From Pedobacter antarcticus (GTDB lineage: Bacteria; Bacteroidota; Bacteroidia; Sphingobacteriales; Sphingobacteriaceae), in the NCBI RefSeq assembly GCF_900112985.1, contig NZ_FONS01000001.1:741730-805729 (forward strand): DNA of 64,000 nt, given 5' to 3'. How positions within the stretch are numbered: the first letter of the stretch is position 1; each line of letters begins with the position of its first letter. Below the pieces are notes generated by a model. The model was given only the letters and a program-made list of their open reading frames with translations, did not search any database and was not told the DNA's origin. Below are positions 35,531 to 42,832 of the stretch, in pieces. A program made the translations under genes and the position numbers.

Positions 35531-37537
35531 TTAGAAGTTCCATATCAGATTTATAAAAAAGTTTCTGCCAATTCTAGGAATTCTGTTCCAATCCGCAAAA
35601 GTCGTATAGTTACGATCGAATAGGTTCTCCACCCCTGTTTTCAAAGTAAGTGCTTGTGCGCCATTGAATTTAAAGCGATTGGCGAGGGAAAGGTTAAAAA
35701 TAGCATAGGAAGGCAAACCTTTTTCACCAAACTCAGGGTTGTAACGTTTATGGCTGGAAGAGCCGTTGATTGACGCATCAGCGAAAAACGATTTTCTGGA
35801 AAATGTAACAGCCGAATTATAAGTTAAAGGCTGCATCAATGGTAATAACAGGCCATTTTCGCCCGTACCTCTCCGATATCCCAATTGGCCGGTCCATAGA
35901 AATTCCTTTGTAACCTGGTACCCTAAGTCAATTGAAGTATTGAGGATGGCAGCGTAATTTAGCTGTTCGTATACTTTTACGCCATAAGCACCAATTGTCA
36001 TTACGCTCAGGCCGTTTTTTGGCCTGCCTAAAATATAATCATCTATATGGAAGTAAGAACCACTAATTTTGGCCGTAAAGGCTGCTTTCTGATAGGCTAG
36101 ACTAGCATTGACACTTGTGGATTTTTCATTACGCATATCGGGGTTGCCGATATAATCAAATCGGTCAAAGCTGTTGAAAAGATAGAAGCCATAACCTTCC
36201 GATACACTCGGGGCACGCTCTCCATAAGCTGCACCAAAAGTATAGCTCCAATTAGTTGCATCATGTCTAACGGAAGCTGAAAGCCTTTTCAGTAACCGGA
36301 TTTTGCTGCCGGGCATCTCAGGATAAAATATCCGTAGGCTTTGCAGTCCAAATTGGTTATCGATGTTATTATGATGTACCGCCAGTCCTGCGCTAAATGC
36401 TGCATTCCACCTATCAGATAGCGCATACTTGTCTTCAATGAAAAGGTCTCCGTAATAGGTCTGTACTCCCGGCCACGTCAGCATGAACATATCTTTTTCG
36501 TTTGGTGTATTTGAAAACATGGTCATCTCAGCCAATGATTTGTTATAATGACCACTGAGGTTAGCTTTCCAGTCATGCCGGTTGGAAGTGCCCTGCAACA
36601 TCGAATAAAAGCCAGCAGTCTTACTCCATCCTGGCATATCCATTCTAATGGGTACGTTGGGCCGTTTAGTATCGTCCATGACATGTGTAACATCATTGTA
36701 ATAAACCTTGGTCTGCCATTGATATATCAGCGGCGATATGTGATGACGGGTGTAGGAAACTGAACCAATTAGTGCTTTGGCAAGGGAAACATCCATGGGC
36801 AATGCGGGGTAACCTACATCCACTGCCTTATCATAGATCAATGACGCCTCTATTTGTTGGTGTTCTTGTATTTTATAACCAGCCTGTGCTGATATATTGT
36901 ATTTGGTAAACTGTGAGTACTGTATCTCCTGACCGCCCCCTGCACGATAATTACCTGCGTCCCTTATGGTGAAGTCTACGTCTGAGAAGAATTTAGGATT
37001 TGAGTAATTCAGAGATCCTCCTACTATTTTTTGTTTATTGTTAGTCTCAAATCCGGTAAAAGCCATGCCGTTCAATGCGCTCTGACCAAATGAACCCTTT
37101 TTTCTGACAAGATCCAGGGTCCCGGCGATGGTCGATCCACCCGTTGAACTGGTCGATCCGTTGTGGATGGTCGCTCTTGCCAGATTGGTAACCTCAACAT
37201 ACGAAGTAATGGGGTCCATTTTGTCGGTGCAGGCAGCGTAAATCCTCATGCCATCAATGGTGATGACGCTGCGTTCTGTAGCCATACCGTTCAGGTAAGG
37301 TTCCCAGGCATAGCTGCCCCGTCTGATCATATTGACCATACCCGACTTTTCCAGGTAATGGTCCAGTGTTGCCAGAGGCTTGGTGGTGTTATCTTTTAGG
37401 TTGCGTTGGGATATTACGATAACCTCCTGTAACTGTTCGGATCGGAGTGAATCCTGTCTCCGTGTTGTATCTGTCTGGGAAAAACCTACCCCAGACCACA
37501 ACACCATTGTTATGATAATTATGAATGATCGATACAT
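35531..37537 (-). CDS. TonB-dependent outer-membrane receptor, copper (OprC/NosA)-like
   Basis: This 668-residue protein has a signal peptide (IIIITMVLWSGVGFSQ), a plug domain from about 35 and a beta-barrel ending FINLIWNF. The plug carries CTDKMDPITSYVE (C103, M107), and later loops have MDDTKRPNVPIRMDMPGW and Met/His positions. This resembles the copper receptors OprC and NosA. There is no N-terminal CarboxypepD or STN domain. It follows the Met/His-rich lipoprotein (73-base gap) on the same strand. Copper as substrate is an inference from motif resemblance. Confidence 0.8.
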   Translation of the reverse strand: MYRSFIIIITMVLWSGVGFSQTDTTRRQDSLRSEQLQEVIVISQRNLKDNTTKPLATLDHYLEKSGMVNMIRRGSYAWEPYLNGMATERSVITIDGMRIYAACTDKMDPITSYVEVTNLARATIHNGSTSSTGGSTIAGTLDLVRKKGSFGQSALNGMAFTGFETNNKQKIVGGSLNYSNPKFFSDVDFTIRDAGNYRAGGGQEIQYSQFTKYNISAQAGYKIQEHQQIEASLIYDKAVDVGYPALPMDVSLAKALIGSVSYTRHHISPLIYQWQTKVYYNDVTHVMDDTKRPNVPIRMDMPGWSKTAGFYSMLQGTSNRHDWKANLSGHYNKSLAEMTMFSNTPNEKDMFMLTWPGVQTYYGDLFIEDKYALSDRWNAAFSAGLAVHHNNIDNQFGLQSLRIFYPEMPGSKIRLLKRLSASVRHDATNWSYTFGAAYGERAPSVSEGYGFYLFNSFDRFDYIGNPDMRNEKSTSVNASLAYQKAAFTAKISGSYFHIDDYILGRPKNGLSVMTIGAYGVKVYEQLNYAAILNTSIDLGYQVTKEFLWTGQLGYRRGTGENGLLLPLMQPLTYNSAVTFSRKSFFADASINGSSSHKRYNPEFGEKGLPSYAIFNLSLANRFKFNGAQALTLKTGVENLFDRNYTTFADWNRIPRIGRNFFINLIWNF

Positions 37538-37610
37538 GATAAAAAAATTAGGTACGATACCGGCAGAAAGCTAAGTTTCTGCCCGGCTCGTTACGCACTT
37601 TTAGAGAATG

Positions 37611-38456
37611 TTAGAATTCCAACTCAAAATAAATACTGCTACCTTCATTTGTTTCCGTTACTTTCTCCCCCTTTATCACAGTGCCAATCGCATCAAATAA
37701 CTGTAAATTGATTTTCCAGTACCCGGTCATTGTAAGGCTTAATTTGCCCTGATACATTTTGTCTGTCCCCTGTACCAAGTCTGTATTGTTTGGCGAACTA
37801 TGGTTGGCCATACCGGGCATTCTCGGGTCTATTACAATTTTGTAGTCGTCCACTACAGGAAAATTCATCATCCCATCCATACGGTACAGCACGGCTTTCA
37901 TATCATTAATGGCAACCTTAGGAGCCGTTGGCTCTACCATGGCCAATATATACCGTTTGCCGTCACTGCCCTGAAAAGATTCAACTACCCGTCTGTTTGC
38001 TTCAACAACAGATATTCTGTCTTTAACCGTGTAATCCTTACCATTTATAGAATAGTTTAGGCTAAGGTCCCAATATTCGCTTTCACTTCCCGCCATCTGG
38101 AAGACAACAAAGCCCGTGTAGGTAGATGTTGAATTTTTGGCTTTGCTAATCGGTGAGTATGGACAGGAATGTTTCATGCTCATCATATTCATTTCCGGAA
38201 TCCAGGATGCCGTAGCATTATCGATTGTCGTACCATCTGTATTTTTGATCTGAAAAAAGATATTATTAAAGCCTGTTTGTAATTTTCCATTGAGGGTATA
38301 CAATTCCACCTTATGTGTTGTATTGGACAACGTTGTTACCAATTTCAGGCCGTTAAGTTCATTCTCAATAATGGGGTTATCATCTTTAGAACAGGAAATA
38401 AGGAAGTTGCCCGTAATTATAATAAGAAAGTATTTTAATATTTTTAGAGTATTCAT
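37611..38456 (-). CDS. Met/His-rich lipoprotein of the copper module (FixH/YtkA-like)
   Basis: This 281-residue lipoprotein has a signal sequence ending FLISC, with lipidated Cys22. It contains methionine/histidine-rich stretches WIPEMNMMSMKHSCPY and RMPGMANHSSPNN and an Ig-like repeated fold (LSLTMTGYWKINLQLFD twice in related form), as in YtkA/FixH-like periplasmic metal proteins. The start is ATG 38456; the open frame extends further upstream to 38510 but that would add residues before the signal peptide. Cu(I) binding is inferred. Confidence 0.65.
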   Translation of the reverse strand: MNTLKILKYFLIIITGNFLISCSKDDNPIIENELNGLKLVTTLSNTTHKVELYTLNGKLQTGFNNIFFQIKNTDGTTIDNATASWIPEMNMMSMKHSCPYSPISKAKNSTSTYTGFVVFQMAGSESEYWDLSLNYSINGKDYTVKDRISVVEANRRVVESFQGSDGKRYILAMVEPTAPKVAINDMKAVLYRMDGMMNFPVVDDYKIVIDPRMPGMANHSSPNNTDLVQGTDKMYQGKLSLTMTGYWKINLQLFDAIGTVIKGEKVTETNEGSSIYFELEF

Positions 38457-38686
38457 TTTCTGAAAATTTTTATAGTTAAATACGTTCAGCTGGAATCGGA
38501 TGTATTCCAACTGAAATTTATTTTACCGGGCATACCAAATCAAATAACCGCAAAAAGTTATCAGCTATCTGCACGCCGGAAAAAGACAAGTCTGACTGCT
38601 GTCTAATCGTAATGTCACATACCATTAGCATTCAGAACAAAGAAAATTCTGGAATCTAAACAGCAATCACACCTGGTACTATAGAA

Positions 38687-39163
38687 TTATATGGATGTAA
38701 AATATTCCGGAGGTTTGTCATTCCTCATAGTGAACAGGAATGAGTACAAACTTTGATTGCTCAAAGGATGTTTCCTTTTTACCTCTTCAAACTTTTCCGG
38801 TCTGGAAGGATAGGTAAATACAGGTTGGGGATAGTAGAACACCTCTGATTGCAGCTGTTTCAATACTTTTGCTGCCTCTTCTTCTTTCTGTTCTTTAAGC
38901 ATTTTGGCGAGCTTACACTTCCCATTACACTTGAGTTGAGGTTTATTTTGGTTTTCACAAAACAGGCTGATGAAAAGAGCAGTATCGTACTCATAAATAA
39001 CATACAACAGATTATTCCTCATAATTCCAAAAAGCATTATGAAAGCCAAAAAAGGAGTTGCTATTTTAGAGAATTTTCTCAAATCTATCGGCGCATATTT
39101 ATGGCGCAAAGGTAGCTTTTTTTGATCAATGGATGAAGTTAATAGCGATATTTCACGTGGCAT
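38687..39163 (-). CDS. Small membrane protein with CxxxC motif, first gene of the copper module
   Basis: This 158-residue protein has one membrane helix (IATPFLAFIMLFGIMRNNLLYVI, as two adjoining parts), then LKCNGKCKLAKMLKEQKEEE, whose two Cys could bind a metal ion. The tail is Pro/Tyr-rich. It is unrelated to any enzyme I know. Such proteins with an N-GKCKLAK segment recur beside metal or His-rich genes in Bacteroidota. ATG 39163 is preferred to the TTG at 39166. It is separated from the lipoprotein gene by 230 bases. Confidence 0.6.
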   Translation of the reverse strand: MPREISLLTSSIDQKKLPLRHKYAPIDLRKFSKIATPFLAFIMLFGIMRNNLLYVIYEYDTALFISLFCENQNKPQLKCNGKCKLAKMLKEQKEEEAAKVLKQLQSEVFYYPQPVFTYPSRPEKFEEVKRKHPLSNQSLYSFLFTMRNDKPPEYFTSI

Positions 39164-39200
39164 CAAAGTATTTTGGGTATGCGATTAACCACCAATGTTA

Positions 39201-39217
39201 GCTGCAATATGTGCAGC
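39201..39217. promoter_or_regulatory. Palindrome in the copper-module/rteC intergenic region
   Basis: GCTGCA-ATATG-TGCAGC is a perfect 6-bp-arm palindrome 38 bases upstream of the minus-strand gene at 39163, next to one copy of the 22-bp element motif. It could be the operator for the copper-like module. Confidence 0.4.
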
Positions 39218-39227
39218 AGTTTTTCAC

Positions 39228-39249
39228 AACTTGGGTTAAACTTGGGGAA
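39228..39249 (+). repeat. 22-bp element motif, copy 1
   Basis: AACTTGGGTT-A-AACTTGGGGAA. It shares about 19 of 22 positions with the copies at 39388-39409 and 46810-46831. It lies between the divergent copper-module gene (39163, minus) and rteC copy 2 (39486, plus). Confidence 0.6.
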
Positions 39250-39381
39250 ATTGAAAATTAACCATTCAACAGCGGTTTTATATGATTTAATTCAGCCGAC
39301 CATTTTACTGCTTGTAACAGAAAGATAGTAAGAACGGTTCATCGTTAATTAAAAGACAATGACTTTATGTTTGATAAAATC

Positions 39382-39409
39382 TTACACAAGTTGGGTTGAA
39401 CTTGTGTAA
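39382..39409 (+). promoter_or_regulatory. 22-bp element motif, copy 2, embedded in a perfect inverted repeat
   Basis: TTACACAAGTT (39382-39392) and AACTTGTGTAA (39399-39409) are perfect 11-bp arms around GGGTTG. The core AAGTTGGGTT-G-AACTTGTGTAA (39388-39409) is the element motif. It is 77 bases upstream of the rteC copy 2 ATG, the expected place for an operator. Alternatively the RNA hairpin could control early termination. Confidence 0.6.
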
Positions 39410-39485
39410 CGTTTGTATATGGAATACTCATCTTTGTAATTGGTAAATAACGCAATTGAGAATCAACTTAAATAAATTAATAGCT

Positions 39486-40331
39486 ATGAAATACATTCTA
39501 CAAAACGTTATTTTAGAGATTCACAAGAAAGAAGACCTGATTTCTTCGCAAAGTAAAAGATTGATTGATGAAGCTTATGAAATGACAATTTATCTCCAGG
39601 ATCTGCTATTTTCAATCAAAAAATTTATAGTGGAAGAGGGATTTAAAGACGAAAAAGAAGAGATGCATTTCTTCCGTACGATAAAGCCTCAAGTACTAGG
39701 TAAATTGATTTATTACAATAAGATTTATCGCATAGAAACGACCTGTCCTGTCAATAATGGAAAAATGGGGATTAGTTATTTTTCAATACAGTTGGCTAAT
39801 CTTAAACGCGAATATATCGAGCATGTCTGTAATTCGGATTTTTACCGGTATTATCGTTCGGGGCGCACAGACAGGGACGAAACTTATTTTAAGCGTGGAC
39901 AGATCAACTATCACGATGGGTTGAACAGTATTGTGTTTGAGATAGATCCTTCTTTTTCTACTTTTTACGACTACAAGGTAGCTAGAATTATTTCCAATGA
40001 ATTGTTATATACCTATCTCCTGACGAAAATAAGTCCCGATGAAAATCCAGATTCGATTTTGCAAAATTCGGAAAGTTCAAAAGATGTTTTCTGGACGGAC
40101 AGTAAAAATGCCCTTATAGAGTTAGTATATGCGCTTTATGCTTCAGGTGCAATATCGCACGGTAAAATTGGGATCAGAAAAATAAGCCTGATGTTCCAAA
40201 TCATCTTCCGTATTCCGCTCGGTGATCTACACCATGCTTTTCACCGGATGAAAACAAGAGCAGGCTCCCGAACTGCATTTTTAGACCAACTTAAAACCTC
40301 ATTGGAAGAATATATGGATAGAGACCTTTAG
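39486..40331 (+). CDS. RteC-family regulator, copy 2
   Basis: This 281-residue protein is RteC-like by its FFRTIKPQVLGKLIYYNKIYRIE, SFSTFYDYKVARIISNELLY and WTDSKNALIELVYALYASGA blocks (each a known region of the family). The matching positions appear in copy 1. It probably drives conjugation or excision operons of the element. The start is ATG 39486; the TTG at 39456 would add a short unsupported tail. A strong terminator follows and an unusual operator-like repeat precedes. Confidence 0.86.
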   Translation: MKYILQNVILEIHKKEDLISSQSKRLIDEAYEMTIYLQDLLFSIKKFIVEEGFKDEKEEMHFFRTIKPQVLGKLIYYNKIYRIETTCPVNNGKMGISYFSIQLANLKREYIEHVCNSDFYRYYRSGRTDRDETYFKRGQINYHDGLNSIVFEIDPSFSTFYDYKVARIISNELLYTYLLTKISPDENPDSILQNSESSKDVFWTDSKNALIELVYALYASGAISHGKIGIRKISLMFQIIFRIPLGDLHHAFHRMKTRAGSRTAFLDQLKTSLEEYMDRDL

Positions 40332-40354
40332 CTAAAGGTTAAACAGTATATCCT

Positions 40355-40384
40355 AAGCAGTACACAAAATGTACTGCTTTTTCT
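40355..40384 (+). terminator. Terminator after rteC copy 2
   Basis: AAGCAGTACA (40355-40364), loop CAAAA, TGTACTGCTT (40370-40379), then a T tract. It ends the rteC transcript 24 bases after the stop codon. Confidence 0.88.
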
Positions 40385-40582
40385 TTGCCCATACCTGCCA
40401 ATTGGCAAATGTTGGTAAAACTCCTTTAAAAAACATCTTAAACGCTCCAAAACCCTTATTAAACAGGGGTTTTCCCTAATTGTAAAATTTTTAAAAAAAC
40501 CGCCAAACCAATGGGTAAGGCTTGGCAGACAAACACTGCCACCTTTAGGAATTTTGCATAGTGAACATTTAAAAGCTATGCA
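40385..40582. other. Upstream region of the first element HTH gene
   Basis: No gene is seen. It contains the palindrome TGCCAATTGGCA (40396-40407), an A/T-rich stretch, and the ICE-core motif ACAAACACTGCC at 40529-40540, 43 bases before the ATG at 40583. Confidence 0.5.
40529..40549 (+). repeat. ICE-core upstream motif, copy 1
   Basis: ACAAACACTGCC-ACCTTTAGG, located shortly before the HTH gene at 40583. Similar strings precede the DUF3945 gene (41271-41289) and the DUF1896 gene (60966-60986). Confidence 0.5.
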
Positions 40583-40936
40583 ATGAAAATAATAACTATC
40601 GAAGAAGATGCGTGGCAACAGCTCAATAGCCGTATCAACGCGATTGCCGATTACCTGAAAAGATTGGACAATACAAGTTATGATGAGCTGTGGCTCAACA
40701 ACCACGAGGTATGCCAATACTTGCACATTAGCGAAAAGACCTTATGGCGTATGCGGACCAAAGGCGAGATTGCTTATTCAAAAATCTACGGGCAGTATTT
40801 CTATACCATTGGAGCAATAAAGGATATGCTTAACGCCAATGCCATACAGAGCAGTGACGATTATGTGCAGCAGCTTATGGCAAAAGGCAAAAGTTATATC
40901 GAAAAAGGCAGAAAGCTAAAGACAGATAGAAAATAG
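40583..40936 (+). CDS. Helix-turn-helix protein of the element core (excisionase-like)
   Basis: This 117-residue protein has a C-terminal-half HTH_17/excisionase-type fold (LWLNNHEVCQYLHISEKTLWRMRTKGEIAYSKI in two parts, then GQYFYTIGAIKDML) after an N-terminal coiled segment. Paralogous to the next gene. Such paired small HTH proteins precede DUF3945 and topoisomerase genes in Bacteroidota conjugative transposons and are thought to regulate or assist excision; the function here is inferred. Confidence 0.8.
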   Translation: MKIITIEEDAWQQLNSRINAIADYLKRLDNTSYDELWLNNHEVCQYLHISEKTLWRMRTKGEIAYSKIYGQYFYTIGAIKDMLNANAIQSSDDYVQQLMAKGKSYIEKGRKLKTDRK

Positions 40937-40962
40937 GCATGAACCCTTAAAATTATATTCCT

Positions 40963-41271
40963 ATGAATATTGACAGAATGGAATTTTTGGCGTGGATGGA
41001 ACGCCTAATGGGTCGCCTGGATATGTTGGGCGATAATATAGATGAGTTGCAAAGGAAACGCAACAGTATAGACGGTGAGGAGCTGCTGGACAATCAGGAT
41101 TTGCTTCAGATGCTCAAAATTAGTAACCGCTCGCTGCAACGTTACCGATCCATCGGCAAGCTGCCTTATTATACCATAAGCGGAAAACTGTATTATAAAC
41201 TATCTGATGTACATCAATTTATACGGGAAAGTTTTAACCCGCCGGTAACTAAGTTGAACGCCATTAAGTGA
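40963..41271 (+). CDS. Second helix-turn-helix protein of the element core
   Basis: This 102-residue protein has the pattern LLDNQDLLQMLKISNRSLQRYRSIGKLPYY and YKLSDVHQFI (each a part of an HTH_17/MerR-like domain). It is a diverged partner of the protein encoded 26 bases upstream; both start with an acidic helical part. It is likely co-transcribed with that gene. The last codon of this gene coincides with the start of the second ICE-core motif (41271). Confidence 0.8.
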   Translation: MNIDRMEFLAWMERLMGRLDMLGDNIDELQRKRNSIDGEELLDNQDLLQMLKISNRSLQRYRSIGKLPYYTISGKLYYKLSDVHQFIRESFNPPVTKLNAIK

Positions 41272-41289
41272 CAAACACTGCCTTTGAGC
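41271..41289 (+). repeat. ICE-core upstream motif, copy 2
   Basis: ACAAACACTGCC-TTTGAGC, beginning on the last base of the preceding stop codon and 68 bases before the DUF4099/DUF3945 ATG. It matches 12 bases of the motif at 40529. Confidence 0.5.
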
Positions 41290-41356
41290 GCCATATAGCA
41301 AAATGCGCCCACGGCTTTATATAAATTCGGCTGTGAACTTTTAAAATTTTCAGAAC

Positions 41357-42826
41357 ATGAGCGAGGAAACCACACGTAGGCAGGAAATGCCAGAGCAATT
41401 ATCAGATATATTGTTGGTGCTGGATAAAGAGAAAAAGAAAATTCAGGCCGTAAAGAGCATTGACGAAAACGGCAATATGGAAACCGTTGATCCCACGAAG
41501 AAAAATAAAAATCAGTTTATGCGTGTGGATAAGCATGGAGATTTCTTTTCCAATTTCTTTTCCAATTTTTTCAGCCAGTTAAAGAACCCAACCAATTTCT
41601 CTTTTTTCAAGGTACCTGCACCTGTAGCTATTGATACTGCAGATGCAATGCAAAAGCAGGTAGATAAGCCTACTACTGAAGGGGAGCAACTGATGAAGCA
41701 GCATGAAGTGAAGGCTGAAATGCAACAGGATAAAAAACAAGAAAATAAAAATGATATGGAAACAACACAAACAACAACGGACACAAGCGAATATCGCTTT
41801 AAGCCGGAACAGATTGATTGGGAAACAATGAACAATCTTGGATTGGGCAAAGATCGCCTCGAAAAACTGAATTTGTTAGACCCTTTGTTGAAAGGCTATA
41901 AAACCAATGAGCTTGTGCCCGTAAGTGTAAACCTCGGTGGTGCGATTGTACGCACCGATGCCCGTTTGTCTTTACAGTCTACGGAAGATGGACAAGTGGT
42001 GGCAGCAATACACGGTATCCGAAAAGAACCCAATCTGAATTTTGAGTTTTTTGGACACAAATTCACGGATGAGGATAAAAAAAATCTACTCGAAACCGGC
42101 AATATGGGCAGAGTGGTTGATTTGAAAAACACTAAGACGGGAGAAATGATGCCCTCCATTGTCAGCGTGGATAGACTGACCAATGAACTTATTGCCCTAC
42201 GGACAGATTTCATAAAAATCCCTGATGAGATAAAAGGGGTAAAATTGGACGACGTACAAAAGCAAACCTTAATGGAGGGCAAACCGCTTCAGCTGGATGG
42301 TATGCTTTCCAAAAAAGGAACTGAATTTTCTGCAACGGTACAGTTCAATGCAGACAAACGTTATGTAGAATTTCTGTTTGACCGCAACAACACCAACAGA
42401 CAAACGCAAAACAATGGACAGAATACACAGCAAAGCAATCAGCAAAGTCAACCGCAGGAAGCCCCGAAAACATTCAGGGGAAAAGAACTGACAGACGAAC
42501 AATACAAAGATTTCAAAGCTGGGCAAACCGTTTACATTGATGGGTTGAAGGATAAGAAAGGACAACCGTACCAAGGCTATATTACTTTCAATGCCGAAAC
42601 CGGCAAAACGAACTTCCAGTTTCCAAGCCAGGTTAAGGCACAGGCAAAACCTGTTGAAACCCATAAGACCCAAACAGCGGTCAATTCGGAAGGTAAAACT
42701 AATGAAGCGACCAAGAACATCAAAGAGCCTTTGAAGTCAGGGCAGCAAACCCCAAAAGACAAAAAGCAGCAGGAACAACAGGAAAAACCTCAAACACCCG
42801 CAAAATCTAAAGGCAGAAAAATGTAG
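41357..42826 (+). CDS. DUF4099/DUF3945-type conjugative element protein
   Basis: This 489-residue hydrophilic protein has an N-terminal part (about 1-150) that is Lys/Gln-rich with FFSNFFSNFFSQ repeats. A DUF4099-like domain follows (YRFKPEQIDWETMNNLGLGK...). DUF3945-like repeats (FFGHKFTDEDKKNLLETGNMG; LQLDGMLSKKGTEFSATVQF; FRGKELTDEQYKDFKAGQTV) end in a Gln/Lys-rich tail. Function unknown, but the family is a constant companion of ICE topoisomerases. It ends 6 bases before the topoisomerase start. Confidence 0.85.
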   Translation: MSEETTRRQEMPEQLSDILLVLDKEKKKIQAVKSIDENGNMETVDPTKKNKNQFMRVDKHGDFFSNFFSNFFSQLKNPTNFSFFKVPAPVAIDTADAMQKQVDKPTTEGEQLMKQHEVKAEMQQDKKQENKNDMETTQTTTDTSEYRFKPEQIDWETMNNLGLGKDRLEKLNLLDPLLKGYKTNELVPVSVNLGGAIVRTDARLSLQSTEDGQVVAAIHGIRKEPNLNFEFFGHKFTDEDKKNLLETGNMGRVVDLKNTKTGEMMPSIVSVDRLTNELIALRTDFIKIPDEIKGVKLDDVQKQTLMEGKPLQLDGMLSKKGTEFSATVQFNADKRYVEFLFDRNNTNRQTQNNGQNTQQSNQQSQPQEAPKTFRGKELTDEQYKDFKAGQTVYIDGLKDKKGQPYQGYITFNAETGKTNFQFPSQVKAQAKPVETHKTQTAVNSEGKTNEATKNIKEPLKSGQQTPKDKKQQEQQEKPQTPAKSKGRKM

Positions 42827-42832
42827 TATAAT

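Noticed and set aside
39456-39485. Extended RteC copy 2 from TTG at 39456
   Set aside because: ATG 39486 gives a start consistent with the family; the extra ten residues have no support.
42269-42673. 134-residue minus-strand frame in the DUF3945 gene
   Set aside because: Shadow of a gene supported by DUF3945-type repeats.
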